Under the pieces are notes generated by a model. The model made no database searches, was not told the DNA's origin, and saw only the letters and a list, made by a program, of their open reading frames with translations. From Enterococcus avium ATCC 14025 (lineage in GTDB: Bacteria > Bacillota > Bacilli > Lactobacillales > Enterococcaceae): 64,000 nucleotides of DNA. The stretch spans positions 87,174 through 151,173 of the forward strand of contig NZ_KE136357.1 in NCBI RefSeq assembly GCF_000406965.1, written 5' to 3'. Both the position numbers and the translations under genes were made by a program. This document shows positions 1-8,549 of this stretch, piece by piece; position 1 is the first letter of the stretch, and each line of letters opens with the position of its first letter.

Positions 1-429
1 AGGCGTTTTCCTTTTTTTCGATGAGTTAAGTATAGCATGAAGAATGAAATGACTCCTGAAAATAACTAATTAATAACTTGTAAATAGTAGTGTTCGTTGC
101 TAGATAAGTGCTTTTTTTAATAAGTAATTATTTCTAATAAAAAAATGATGTAATTTTGAATTTAATTTGGTATAATTTAAAAATCTTATGAAAGCTTGTG
201 TTCTTGAGGTAAGCGAATTTATTTTTTTTCACACAATTGATTCACTAAAACCTTAGACTTTCTTTAGAAAACAAAAGGATTACTTATTGGAATGAATAGG
301 CTCTTTATTTGTCTGCCATTTCTTTATTTGTGCGTAAACAAATTATCGGAGCCGCCAGATTGAATAATTTGTACTATTGCAAGAATCTCGAGTTCGTATG
401 AAACAGGCTCTATCTAAGGTGAAAGGGAA
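1..429. other. AT-rich intergenic region with a likely promoter
   Basis: No convincing gene is seen here. An extended -10 element (TGGTATAAT, 168-176) could start a transcript into the small membrane protein gene downstream, leaving a 5' leader of about 250 bases. A 9-bp inverted repeat (ACAAATTAT at 338-346, ATAATTTGT at 364-372) could fold in that leader, but it has no T-run and so does not look like a terminator. The left edge is cut by the window. Confidence 0.45.
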
Positions 430-660
430 ATGACAATCGGTTCAACTACCAGTAATAGCATGCTACAGATAGGAGTGGTCACTTTGAAATATTTAGAAAT
501 CATTGGATTGACTATTGTCGTAGTAGCGTTAGGGTTGTGGGTTCTTTATTATACTCGCTGGCTTGCTTTTCGCAGGGAAAATAGGAAGCAAGAACAGAAA
601 CAAGTAAAAGATCACTATCAGACTGCGGAAGCAGCTTCTGGAATTAAAAAACATAAGTGA
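430..660 (+). CDS. Small single-span membrane protein
   Basis: This 76-residue protein has one hydrophobic segment (about residues 22-41, IIGLTIVVVALGLWVLYYT) followed by a basic, Lys/Gln-rich cytoplasmic tail. I do not recognise a family. The ATG start has AAGGTG 8 bases upstream. An in-frame TTG at 484 with AGGAGTGG 5 bases upstream is a good alternative and would give a 58-residue protein that begins just before the membrane span. It ends 13 bases before the MucBP surface protein gene, so the two are probably co-transcribed. Confidence 0.6.
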   Translation: MTIGSTTSNSMLQIGVVTLKYLEIIGLTIVVVALGLWVLYYTRWLAFRRENRKQEQKQVKDHYQTAEAASGIKKHK

Positions 661-673
661 AGGAGAAAATGGA

Positions 674-2107
674 ATGAGAAAGCATTATATTCGCTGTTTG
701 GCTGTATTTTCAATGATTGTTGGGGTGCTTCAATTTGGAGTAGCAGAAAGTTTTGCGGAAGCATCAACGGCAACAGTCACGACAGAGTACGCTTTATATG
801 ATACGTTGTCGCCGACAGAACAAAAGAATCTGGTTACTAAACAGCCAGAAGCAACAATTACACATGATGAGGAAAATTTCCGCTTAATTTATCAGAAAAA
901 AGCCGCTCAGCCGGTAAATCAAACGAATAAAACTACTGGAGCAACCTTGCAGCAAATAAATACGCATTCTGTCCTGCAAAGTTCCTACAAATCACTGCCA
1001 AAAACAGGGGAGCAGAAGCAAAATAAAATCATTGTCTATTGTGGAATGATATTACTAGCTACGGGTATCCTCCTATTGGTTTGGAAACGCCGTCAAGCTA
1101 AAAAAGCGCTACTAGTATTAGCGCTATTTGGAGGAACTGGGTTTACAAGCATTGCGGCAGCGGCAACACCTGAATTACCCGCAGCGAAAACAGAAACACT
1201 AGCCAAGGGCAGTGCATTTAAACCCGATACTTCCGTTTCAGACTACGATTATCTCGGCTATATCCATTCGTCCAACAATCACGAGTCACCAGTAGTTCCT
1301 GAGAAAAAAGAAGGCACAGTATTGGTACATTTTGTGGATGAAAATGGCAATACAATCGTTCCTGATGTGACGTTAACAGGAAATATTGGTGAAAAATATA
1401 CATCAGAAGCAAAGACGATTAATGGCTATAGTTTAAAAGAAATTCGAGGAAACGCAACCGGTACATTTACTGATCAGCCACAAGAAGTCACTTATGTGTA
1501 CACGAAGGAACCCGTCAAAGGAGCGAATGTCGTTGTTCGTTATGTTGACGAAGAAGACAACACAATTGCCCCAGCTGAGACGTTAATGGGAAATGTTGGT
1601 GAAAAATATACATCAGAAGCAAAGACGATTACCGGCTATATTTTAAAAGAAGCTCCAGAAAATGCAACCGGCACATTTACTGATCAGCCACAAGAAGTCA
1701 CTTATGTGTATGAAAAAGAAAAACAGTTAGGGCGTGTAATCATTGATTTCAGCAAAGTAACTTCAAACATTGGTAGAGACTTCTATGTCTATATAGACGA
1801 AGATGGGGTACCTAAATGGACCAGCGTGAAGGCGGAAGGATTCGTCTTATATGACACGAATTACCGTATACCAGATAATGGAAAGCTTGAACTTGAAGGA
1901 GAAGTGGGAACCAAAGTGGTAGGTCCAAGTGGATTAAATCTGGAAGTTTCTGGATATCTTCAATTAGGCATTGTCTACCTTGATTCAAAGGGAGTGGAAC
2001 AAGTAGCAGAAATGCAAGGTTTTAGAATTTCATTCAACGAAGAGGCACCTTTGACCTATACCGAGGAAAATCAAACGATTGTCTATAATATGTACTATCC
2101 AAACTAG
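674..2107 (+). CDS. MucBP-repeat surface protein with an internal LPKTG sorting signal
   Basis: The 477-residue product starts with a signal peptide (residues 1-29, AESFAEA near the cleavage site). A complete sorting signal follows in mid-protein: LPKTG at 108-112, a hydrophobic stretch at 119-136 and KRRQAKK at 138-144. This runs straight into a second signal-peptide-like segment (KKALLVLALFGG to AAAATPE, about 143-165), two MucBP-type repeats (about 214-277 and 283-346) and a C-terminal domain of about 125 residues with no anchor. MucBP modules are known from mucin or surface adhesion proteins. The layout looks like a small LPXTG protein fused in frame to a secreted MucBP protein. It could be processed into two products or be one membrane-spanning protein; the sequence cannot decide. 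Start supported by AAGGAG. Confidence 0.75.
   Translation: MRKHYIRCLAVFSMIVGVLQFGVAESFAEASTATVTTEYALYDTLSPTEQKNLVTKQPEATITHDEENFRLIYQKKAAQPVNQTNKTTGATLQQINTHSVLQSSYKSLPKTGEQKQNKIIVYCGMILLATGILLLVWKRRQAKKALLVLALFGGTGFTSIAAAATPELPAAKTETLAKGSAFKPDTSVSDYDYLGYIHSSNNHESPVVPEKKEGTVLVHFVDENGNTIVPDVTLTGNIGEKYTSEAKTINGYSLKEIRGNATGTFTDQPQEVTYVYTKEPVKGANVVVRYVDEEDNTIAPAETLMGNVGEKYTSEAKTITGYILKEAPENATGTFTDQPQEVTYVYEKEKQLGRVIIDFSKVTSNIGRDFYVYIDEDGVPKWTSVKAEGFVLYDTNYRIPDNGKLELEGEVGTKVVGPSGLNLEVSGYLQLGIVYLDSKGVEQVAEMQGFRISFNEEAPLTYTEENQTIVYNMYYPN
1371..1711 (+). repeat. Tandem MucBP-coding DNA repeat, 210-bp period
   Basis: Positions 1371-1501 and 1581-1711 are nearly identical, offset by exactly 210 bases, and encode the two MucBP modules (shared GEKYTSEAKTI and ATGTFTDQPQEVTYVY). 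Such near-identity suggests recent duplication or gene conversion and makes repeat-number change by recombination possible. Confidence 0.85.
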
Positions 2108-2112
2108 AAATA

Positions 2113-2153
2113 GGCTACAGCGGCTTAGTAATTTCGCTGTAGCCATTTTTTTA
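2113..2153 (+). terminator. Rho-independent terminator
   Basis: GGCTACAGCG (2113-2122) pairs perfectly with CGCTGTAGCC (2135-2144) and is followed by a T-run. It lies just after the MucBP gene stop codon. Confidence 0.9.
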
Positions 2154-2291
2154 GTTTGTAACAGACTTTCTTCCGCTTTTTAGCAATTAAATAAGGGGAT
2201 GCCGTCATTTTTGCGATCTGTTCATCATAGAAACTGTTCTTTAGCTTTTACTTAGAAACACAATTTTCCGTTTCTGCAAAGTAGGGTGATG

Positions 2292-2597
2292 TTACGATTT
2301 CTTTTTTTCTTCTTTCAGATCATCGTAGATAAAAATATTCTTGATAATTCGTAAAATCGGACGGATGGTCAGGAAGATCGAACCTGCGAGGTAAAAGTAC
2401 ATGCCGATTCGATCAGGGATCGAGGTTAGGGCTGCGACACTGCCGAGGATGTAAAAGAAGCCGGTTAATAAGTCGACTGCCAGAGAGAGAATTGTATATC
2501 TGTTTTGAAAATACACACGAAATCTTTTTCCCTGTATCTCAATATCTTCTTCGATGGCGGTTTCTACTTCATGAGCTTTACGTTCAATTTTGGGCAT
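2292..2597 (-). CDS. YrhK-like membrane protein
   Basis: A short protein (101 residues from the chosen ATG) with two hydrophobic segments (RYTILSLAVDLLTGFFYILGSVA and IGMYFYLAGSIFLTIRPILRI) after a soluble acidic head. The pattern fits the YrhK domain family of small membrane proteins, whose function is unknown. The frame also opens at TTG 2609, but GAAAGG lies only 2 bases before that codon and about 13 bases before ATG 2597, so the ATG is preferred. It is a single-gene unit on the minus strand; the gap to the convergent MucBP gene holds only that gene's terminator. Confidence 0.6.
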   Translation of the reverse strand: MPKIERKAHEVETAIEEDIEIQGKRFRVYFQNRYTILSLAVDLLTGFFYILGSVAALTSIPDRIGMYFYLAGSIFLTIRPILRIIKNIFIYDDLKEEKKKS

Positions 2598-2721
2598 GAG
2601 GATAATCAAACCTTTCTGTTTTTGTATAAAGGTTCATTGTACTATCAGTTGGTAAAAATCTGAAAGATGTTGCTTGTAAGATAACTAAATAATGGATGGA
2701 ATAGATTAACGATGGATATAA

Positions 2722-2766
2722 AAATAGAGTCGCAAATGATTTTTGATCTTTTGCGACTCTATTTTC
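2722..2766 (-). terminator. Strong bidirectional terminator after thyA
   Basis: AAATAGAGTCGCAAA (2722-2736) and TTTGCGACTCTATTT (2750-2764) form a perfect 15-bp stem. T-runs follow on both strands. It lies directly downstream of the minus-strand thymidylate synthase gene. Confidence 0.92.
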
Positions 2767-2772
2767 TATTAG

Positions 2773-3648
2773 TTATTCCGCTATCTCATATTTAATCACG
2801 CCGTTATGCTCGTAACCTTCCAGCTTCACATCAGATAAGCGGCGTTCAAAGAATGAACGTTTGTGGCCATTCTCATCGAATTTATCTGGTAAGACAAGCG
2901 TTGGTTCGCTGTCTGGGATTGGTTGAGACAGCTGTTCTTTTAAAGCATCGATATGGCGATCGTAAACGTGAGCGTCATCGATACACCAGTGCATGGTACC
3001 AAGCTCAAAGCCGAGCTGGTCGGCAATTAGGCGATGCAGGACCGCGTATTGGTAGGTGTTGAAGGGTTGGCCTAATGCCATGTCAGCGGAGCGCTGTTTG
3101 ACATGCAAATCAAGGACACCATTGTTGACCTTCCAGTTGGTTGCCCAGACACATGGTTCTAGAGTCATTTCGTCTAGGTCATCGACATCCCACAGGCTAG
3201 TCATGATACGGCGAGAGCCAGGATTGTTTTCTAATTGATGGAGCACGTATTCGACCTGATTAAGCTTTTCTTCACGGTCTGGCAGCTTGCGGCATTTTTT
3301 GGCTAATTGATAGCCGTATGCTTTGCCGATGGTATTGTTGTCGTCAACCCACTCATTCCAGACTTTACAGTTGTGGTCTTGCAGCCAGGTTACGTCGTTG
3401 GATAATTCTTGCCAGATCCATTCCAATTCGATCAAGGGCGTTTTTTGAAAGACGCGTTTTGATTTCAAGATTGGGATACCGTCTGAGGGGGTGATCTTAA
3501 AGTTGACGCCTTGGATAAAACGAGTAGGAGCAGGGCTGCCATCGGCGTATTTTGCCCGAACCAAGGCAGGATCTTGATCCGTGCCGTTTTCAATAATATC
3601 CATGACGATGTCGCGATAAATTTTGTCGAAGCCAGTATATTCAGTCAC
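2773..3648 (-). CDS. thyA: Thymidylate synthase
   Basis: This enzyme makes dTMP from dUMP using methylene-tetrahydrofolate. The 291-residue protein has the SRRIMTS motif (145-151), the catalytic cysteine in LEPCVW (Cys166), the dUMP-binding QRSADMALGQPFN segment (185-197) and the late DAHVYDRHIDA motif (225-235). The catalytic loop reads EPCVW rather than the PPCH of E. coli-type enzymes, which I associate with a Bacillus/phage-type ThyA branch. The usual partner dihydrofolate reductase gene is not adjacent, and the gene stands alone with its own terminator. GGAGAATTC lies just before the ATG. Identity is certain; the branch placement is inference. Confidence 0.95.
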   Translation of the reverse strand: MTEYTGFDKIYRDIVMDIIENGTDQDPALVRAKYADGSPAPTRFIQGVNFKITPSDGIPILKSKRVFQKTPLIELEWIWQELSNDVTWLQDHNCKVWNEWVDDNNTIGKAYGYQLAKKCRKLPDREEKLNQVEYVLHQLENNPGSRRIMTSLWDVDDLDEMTLEPCVWATNWKVNNGVLDLHVKQRSADMALGQPFNTYQYAVLHRLIADQLGFELGTMHWCIDDAHVYDRHIDALKEQLSQPIPDSEPTLVLPDKFDENGHKRSFFERRLSDVKLEGYEHNGVIKYEIAE

Positions 3649-4480
3649 AAGAATTCTCCTCTTTTTTTGCTTTTGTCTGAGTTTAACATATTTGCGGGAT
3701 TTCGTGGATTAAATTTTTTTCAGTATTTGTTTTATCCTAAAAGAAAGTAGAATAGTTGTTTCAAATGACGAGTGTGCGACTTTTTCATTTAAAAGATAAC
3801 TTTATAAATTGGTCTATCTGCAAGGTTACTCGAAAAAGAGTATGATCATAAAAATGAAAATAGAACGGATAAAACAGTAAAATAATTCATATTAGTGAAA
3901 AAAGTTTTGAAAAATTATTTTTTTATGACTATAATTGCAAATGAAAAGTCGCAGCAAGGATAACTGGAAGGACTCAATCGAGTAGAGATAGTTTCTTTTT
4001 ATTTTTTGTAAATGTGAAATTAATAACAATAGTGAAACGCTGTGTGCTAATAAATGTTTTGAGTAGATGAAACTAGCTTATAGTGAATTTATTACATATT
4101 TACAACAGTTTTCTCTGTTTGTCACGAGTCTATTTTAGATTTATTTAGGCGCTTTGTAGTAGCTGATTTCTTTTTTATATCGGTTAAAGTTAAAAATATC
4201 ACATTTTATATATCAGGAAAATGCTAATAATGATAGTGTTTTTTTCGGACAATAATAAATGAGCAGCTGTAAATTAATCTGGATGTTCTATTTTATTCAA
4301 TTTCATTTAAATGAAATTGTTTATTGAGAGGCTGCGGCATTCAAGAGGGTTAGGGAGTTAGTAAAAAGGTAAAAAATTGTGCAGTATGAAATAAACGTAC
4401 ATACCTATAGAATGCGTAAAGCAGACTAAATGTATGGGATGACTGCTCTTTTTTAATAATTTTCTAGAAGGAGTTAAAGT
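3649..4480. other. Long AT-rich intergenic region
   Basis: No credible coding sequence is seen in these 832 bases between divergent thyA and the TauE permease. The region holds a 22-bp perfect palindrome (4298-4319, listed separately). A weak GCAG/CTGC hairpin with a T-run (about 4424-4456) sits just before the permease gene and could act as an attenuator. Confidence 0.5.
4298..4319. repeat. 22-bp perfect palindrome upstream of the TauE-ppnP pair
   Basis: The left arm is CAATTTCATTT (4298-4308) and the right arm its exact complement, with no spacer. It lies about 160 bases before the permease start and could be an operator for an unlinked dimeric regulator. No promoter element was confidently matched to it. 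Confidence 0.5.
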
Positions 4481-5365
4481 ATGAAAACAGTATTATTGGT
4501 TGTATTGATCGGGTTCATTGGTCTACATGTAAGTGTCTTCGGCAGGGACATCTTCAAGCATCGGAAAGACTTGGGTGATGAGAGCATGCCTATTTCCATA
4601 GGTATTGGGTTTATTACTGATTTCTTTGATACATTAGGTATCGGTGCTTTTGCCCCAACGACACTTTTGGTGAAGGTTACTAGGCAGCTAGATGACGATC
4701 GAAAATTGCCTGGAACCTTAAACGTCAGCCATGCATTATCATGCTTGTTGGAAGCGCTTATTTTCATTACGGTGGTAAAGGTTGAGCCATTAACCTTGTT
4801 TTTATTGGTTGCTTCAGCTACCGTTGGCTCTTGGATTGGTTCGAGATATGTCACAGGACTTCCTGAGCAAAGAGTACAATTTGTTATGGGATTGGCGTTG
4901 ATTGTAACCGCGATTTTGATGACGTTAAAGCAAACAGGGATGATCAATATTCTTGGAGAGGGAAATATAGCTACTGGATTAACAGGAGTTAAGTTGATTA
5001 TTGGGATCGTCGGAAACTTTGCTTTAGGAGCGTTGATGACTATGGGTGTTGGGCTATATGCGCCTTGTATGGCTATGGTTTACATGTTAGGGCTGAGTCC
5101 GCTAGTAGCCTTTCCTATCATGTCGGCTTCTTGTGCTGCATTGATGCCGGTTGCTAGTATTAATTTCATTAAAACAAATGAATATGCTAGAAAGCTTAGC
5201 TTGGGGATTACTATTGGAGGAATTATTGGAGTCATTATCGCTGCGAAATTTGTGACAGGGCTAGATATTACTGCTCTTACGTTGATCGTGATTGTAGTCA
5301 TTATCTTTACCGGCCTTACGTATCTGCAAAAAAGCTACAAGACAAAAGTTGCGCGAAATGTATAG
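4481..5365 (+). CDS. TauE/SafE-family permease
   Basis: A polytopic membrane protein of 294 residues with about eight hydrophobic segments and the two-fold layout of the TauE/SafE (formerly DUF81) family, known or thought to move sulfite, sulfonates and other organic anions. Both halves hold small-residue-rich loops (GIGAFAPTTLLVK about residues 53-65; GVGLYAPCMAMVY about 188-200), matching the inverted repeat of the family. The start has AGAAGGAG upstream. Only 22 bases separate it from the ppnP-type gene, so the two are probably one operon. The substrate cannot be read from sequence. Confidence 0.8.
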   Translation: MKTVLLVVLIGFIGLHVSVFGRDIFKHRKDLGDESMPISIGIGFITDFFDTLGIGAFAPTTLLVKVTRQLDDDRKLPGTLNVSHALSCLLEALIFITVVKVEPLTLFLLVASATVGSWIGSRYVTGLPEQRVQFVMGLALIVTAILMTLKQTGMINILGEGNIATGLTGVKLIIGIVGNFALGALMTMGVGLYAPCMAMVYMLGLSPLVAFPIMSASCAALMPVASINFIKTNEYARKLSLGITIGGIIGVIIAAKFVTGLDITALTLIVIVVIIFTGLTYLQKSYKTKVARNV

Positions 5366-5387
5366 ATTTTAAAAAAGGAGAGTATGT

Positions 5388-5702
5388 ATGTTCGAGAAGG
5401 TTAATGTAGAATCTAAAGCAAATATTTATTTTGATGGGAAGGTCACCAGTCGTACGATTCATTTGGAGGACGGCGAAAATGTTACGTTGGGCTTTATGTT
5501 AGCAGGAGACTATACGTTCAATACCCAGAAAAAAGAAATCATGAAGGTTACGCAAGGATCAATGACTGTTTTATTGCCTAATGAGGAATCATGGAAAACA
5601 GTTAGTGAAAATGAAGAATTTATCGTTCCTGCAAATAGTGCTTTTCAAGTAAAAGTCGAGAAATATGCGGATTATACGTGTTTCTATGTTTTTGAGGATT
5701 AA
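5388..5702 (+). CDS. ppnP: Pyrimidine/purine nucleoside phosphorylase PpnP
   Basis: At 104 residues this matches the small single-cupin PpnP (YaiE, DUF1255) family, which phosphorolyses many nucleosides to free base and ribose-1-phosphate. Visible signatures are IYFDGKVTSRTI, the GDYTFNTQKKEIMKVTQG core, LLPNEESWKTV and the closing YTCFYVF. It is slightly longer at the N-terminus than the E. coli form. The gene follows the TauE permease after 22 bases with GGAGAG before the start. A nucleoside enzyme paired with an anion permease is unexpected. Confidence 0.85.
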   Translation: MFEKVNVESKANIYFDGKVTSRTIHLEDGENVTLGFMLAGDYTFNTQKKEIMKVTQGSMTVLLPNEESWKTVSENEEFIVPANSAFQVKVEKYADYTCFYVFED

Positions 5703-5711
5703 ATAAATTAT

Positions 5712-5755
5712 AAAAGGTATTGGAAGGCTGTAAAAGTTTTCTGGTGCCTTTTTTT
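5712..5755 (+). terminator. Probable terminator after ppnP
   Basis: An imperfect AAAAGG...CCTTTTTTT hairpin with a strong T-run lies 10 bases after the ppnP stop codon. Confidence 0.6.
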
Positions 5756-5838
5756 GATCGTGAACATCGAACAGCTGATTTTTGCTTTTTCGGATATGCT
5801 ACAATGAATGTGATGAAGCTGAAGGAGCGGGTGAAGGA

Positions 5839-6612
5839 ATGGAAAAGAAGTTGTTTTTCTTTGATATTGATGGGACTTTGACAGATCGTAGTACAGGACA
5901 GGTGGTGCCTAGTGCGAAGCGGGCACTGGAGCTTTTAGAGGAGCAGGGGCATTTTGTTTCGATTGCTACGGGACGTGCGCATTATAAGTGTCGCGGCTTA
6001 CTGGAGGAGCTGGGCCTGGAAAACATGGTATGCTCAGGCGGTATGGGTGTGGTGATTAAAAATAAATTGGTGAAAAATACGCCGTTGGATAAAAAAGAAG
6101 CGTTGGCAGTGATTCATCAGGCGGAGGAACAAGGTGTCGGTGTATTAATTGCGACGGATGATTCGGAGAAGGTTTATGGGAAAAATGATCTTTTTCGGCA
6201 GCAGGTGGGTCCTAGACAGGAGTCGACGGAATATTTTATCGATCCGACATTCAATGTGGATGAAGCGGCGGATATTTTTAAGTTTTATTTGGCATTACCG
6301 AAAGAGCAGGATCACTTGATCCCAGAGCCGAAGAATTTTTCGAAGCTGCGCTTTGTGCCTGAGTATACGATGTGTCAGCATGACAACAAGAAACAGGGCA
6401 TTCTCGATGTTTTGGAGTATTTTGACAGACCGGCGCAGGATGTGGTGGTCTTTGGTGATGACGTGAATGATCTGGTAATGTTTGACAAGCGTTGGACGAG
6501 TATCGCGATGGGCAATGCGGTGGATGAATTGAAGGCACAGGCGGATTATGTGACTGATCGCAATGTTGATGATGGGATTTATAATGCTTGTCGGAAGTTT
6601 GGCTGGATTTAA
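5839..6612 (+). CDS. HAD-superfamily Cof-type phosphatase
   Basis: A cytoplasmic sugar-phosphate or similar phosphatase of the HAD-IIB/Cof class (257 residues). Motif I is FFFDIDGTLTD at the N-terminus with the nucleophile and acid Asp pair, motif II is SIATGR, and motif III/IV is VVFGDDVNDLVMF near the end. The frame opens at 5782, but the ATG at 5839 has GAAGGAG upstream and puts motif I at the expected position. A -10-like TACAAT lies at 5800-5805. The adenylyltransferase-like gene follows after 32 bases, suggesting one transcript. The substrate is unknown. Confidence 0.85.
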   Translation: MEKKLFFFDIDGTLTDRSTGQVVPSAKRALELLEEQGHFVSIATGRAHYKCRGLLEELGLENMVCSGGMGVVIKNKLVKNTPLDKKEALAVIHQAEEQGVGVLIATDDSEKVYGKNDLFRQQVGPRQESTEYFIDPTFNVDEAADIFKFYLALPKEQDHLIPEPKNFSKLRFVPEYTMCQHDNKKQGILDVLEYFDRPAQDVVVFGDDVNDLVMFDKRWTSIAMGNAVDELKAQADYVTDRNVDDGIYNACRKFGWI

Positions 6613-6644
6613 CGATAATTGATTGATAGAAAAGAGGGTGTGGA

Positions 6645-7496
6645 ATGGAAAGTGCAGCGTTTTATAAGAAAGTCGAACAGCGTTTTGTCAAATGGGCGCA
6701 AGAGCAGTCGGATGTTCATGTAGCTTATGTAGCTGGTTCAAGAGCACGGATTGATCATGGGGCTGATGCGTATTCTGATATGGATATCCAAATGTACGTG
6801 GATGATCCGAAGCGGTATCTTAATTCGAAGGATTGGATCGAAAATCTTGGTAAGTTGAATACGGCAATTCCATTCGAAAGCGGTGCTGGGTTGGAATGGC
6901 TGTCCCTATTTGAAGGCGGCTTTCAAGTGGATTTTGTGATTACCTCGTACGCGAACTATCAAACCGAGTTAGCTAAGAATGAGCCGCTTTACTGGTTTCG
7001 TCGTGGAGCACGAGTGCTACTGGATAAGACGGGAGAGGCTCAGCGGCTGATTCCTGAAAAATTTGAATGGCCAAAAGCTTCTCCGATCACGGCAGAGGCC
7101 TTCGATTATACAGTGAACACTTTTTGGTTTCTTGCCTTGTATTTGGGCAAACAGATTTTACGGAATGAATTATGGACTGTTAAGCTGCGGGATACCGAAT
7201 GTAAACAGGTGCTGCTTCAGACAATCGAATGGTACGAGAAAATGGTCCATGGCGAAAATTATGATACATGGCATGCTGGTCGCTTTATCTATGAATGGGT
7301 AGATGAGGAGATCTTCCATCAGCTGAACGGTGTATTTGGTCATTTTGATGCGGCAGACAGCTGGCGTGCGTTGCAGGAAACGATTGCGTTGTATGAAGGG
7401 CTATCACGTAAGTTGGCGGAGCATTATCACTATTCTTATCCTGAGAAGCTAGTAGCTGAAGTAAAGCAATGGCTTGTGACGCATGAGGAACTATAA
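6645..7496 (+). CDS. Aminoglycoside 6-adenylyltransferase-like protein (ANT(6)/AadK type)
   Basis: The 283-residue protein fits the streptomycin adenylyltransferase family, which transfers AMP from ATP to the 6-hydroxyl of streptomycin. The nucleotidyltransferase signature AGSRARIDHGADAYSDMDI (residues 31-49) includes the metal-binding Asp pair, and a further acidic residue lies in GGFQVDFVI. Length and the later KLRDTECK and WYEKMVHG segments match the family. It sits 32 bases after the HAD gene without mobile DNA nearby, like intrinsic chromosomal aadK-type genes. Whether it acts on streptomycin is untested. Confidence 0.8.
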   Translation: MESAAFYKKVEQRFVKWAQEQSDVHVAYVAGSRARIDHGADAYSDMDIQMYVDDPKRYLNSKDWIENLGKLNTAIPFESGAGLEWLSLFEGGFQVDFVITSYANYQTELAKNEPLYWFRRGARVLLDKTGEAQRLIPEKFEWPKASPITAEAFDYTVNTFWFLALYLGKQILRNELWTVKLRDTECKQVLLQTIEWYEKMVHGENYDTWHAGRFIYEWVDEEIFHQLNGVFGHFDAADSWRALQETIALYEGLSRKLAEHYHYSYPEKLVAEVKQWLVTHEEL

Positions 7497-7555
7497 CCTT
7501 TTCTCTTTTTTTAGAACACATAAAAATTTTGAATGAAGAAAAATGATTTGATATG

Positions 7556-7584
7556 TTGACAACGTTTTACTAATCAACTATATT
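7556..7584 (+). promoter_or_regulatory. Sigma-A promoter with a possible cre site
   Basis: TTGACA (7556-7561), a 17-base spacer and TATATT (7579-7584) make a near-consensus promoter for the antiterminator operon. The minus-strand sequence GTAAAACGTTGTCA (7557-7570) matches the CcpA cre consensus at 12 of 14 positions and overlaps the -35, suggesting carbon catabolite repression. Confidence 0.75.
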
Positions 7585-7605
7585 TGTAGTGAAAATTAAA
7601 TAAAA

Positions 7606-7683
7606 ATGGATTGTTACTCTTTGAGGCATTACCATTCTCTTTGAAATAAGGAGGGTGTAGTGTGCGCTCAAAGAGTTTTTTTA
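7606..7683 (+). promoter_or_regulatory. RAT antiterminator overlapping a terminator
   Basis: The ribonucleic antiterminator sequence GGATTGTTACTC...AGGCATTACC (7608-7632) overlaps the left arm of a terminator whose 10-bp stem is ACTCTTTGAG (7616-7625) with CTCAAAGAGT (7667-7676), then T7. This is the classic BglG/LicT arrangement: when substrate is present the antiterminator protein binds the RAT and blocks the terminator. It lies in the leader of its own antiterminator gene. Confidence 0.9.
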
Positions 7684-7703
7684 TTGGAAAGGCGGAAGAG
7701 TAA

Positions 7704-8549
7704 ATGAAAATTATTAAGAAAATTAATAATAATGTCGCTGAAGCGATTGATGGCAATGGCAACCATCTGATTGCTTTTGGCAAAGGATTAGGATTTCCTA
7801 AAACGCCTTATGAGTTGATGGATTTGACCAAGATTACCATGACATTTTACAAGTTAAGCGAGTATTTTGAAGGATTATTGAGGGAAATACCTGAGGAGAT
7901 TTTGAATTTGAGTGCGGAGATTGTCAGCATGGCACAAGAAGAATTAAATGGGCAGTTGAATCCGACGTTGGTATTTAGTTTGGCGGATCACATCCAGTTT
8001 TCTATTCAGCGTCTGACAACTTATAAAAATGTTCGCATGAATTATTCCTACGAGATTGCGCAGATGTACCCAAAAGAAAGTCAATTGGCGGAAAAGGCCG
8101 TCAAAATGATTCAGGAGCAGACACATATCGTCTTGCCGAAAGGGGAATTGACGAGTATCACCATGCACTTTGTCAATAGTCAATCAGAGTACAAAATTTC
8201 TCAGGAAGAAGTATTGATTGAAGAAATTATTCAGCAGACGACCAATTTAATTGAGCAGGATCTGCACATTGTGATCGATCGTGATGAGTTTAACTACAAT
8301 CGTTTTTGCATGCACATGTTTTATTACCTGAAGCGGATGCGCAGCGGCGAAGAGCTGATTGGACCTGGAATGGAGATGCTGGATTCGATCAAGGAGCAGC
8401 ACCCGGAAATCTATCAGCTGGCACAAAAGGTTGGCACATTGATTGCACAATTTTATGGCATTGAATCAAATGAAGATGAACTGGTCTATTTAATGATTCA
8501 TATGAACCGATTATACGAAAAAAATGTAAGGAGAAAAAACGATGACTAA
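7704..8549 (+). CDS. BglG/LicT-family transcription antiterminator
   Basis: This 281-residue RNA-binding regulator has the family layout: an N-terminal CAT domain (KIIKKINNNVAEAIDGNGNH...GKGLGF, residues 2-32) and two PTS regulation domains with conserved histidines (LADHIQFSI and ITMHFVN in PRD1; FCMHMFYYL and YLMIHMNR in PRD2). PRD phosphorylation by the PTS is the known control. The gene follows its RAT/terminator and overlaps the EIIBC start by 8 bases, so regulator and transporter are translationally coupled. Confidence 0.92.
   Translation: MKIIKKINNNVAEAIDGNGNHLIAFGKGLGFPKTPYELMDLTKITMTFYKLSEYFEGLLREIPEEILNLSAEIVSMAQEELNGQLNPTLVFSLADHIQFSIQRLTTYKNVRMNYSYEIAQMYPKESQLAEKAVKMIQEQTHIVLPKGELTSITMHFVNSQSEYKISQEEVLIEEIIQQTTNLIEQDLHIVIDRDEFNYNRFCMHMFYYLKRMRSGEELIGPGMEMLDSIKEQHPEIYQLAQKVGTLIAQFYGIESNEDELVYLMIHMNRLYEKNVRRKNDD

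Noticed and set aside
4474..4947. 157-codon minus-strand open frame over the TauE gene
   Set aside because: It mirrors the permease gene and lacks a ribosome site or promoter.
6645..7496. Acquired streptomycin resistance gene on a mobile element
   Set aside because: The gene is family-like, but no transposase, terminal repeat or shift in composition flanks it; it looks like an intrinsic chromosomal gene of untested activity.
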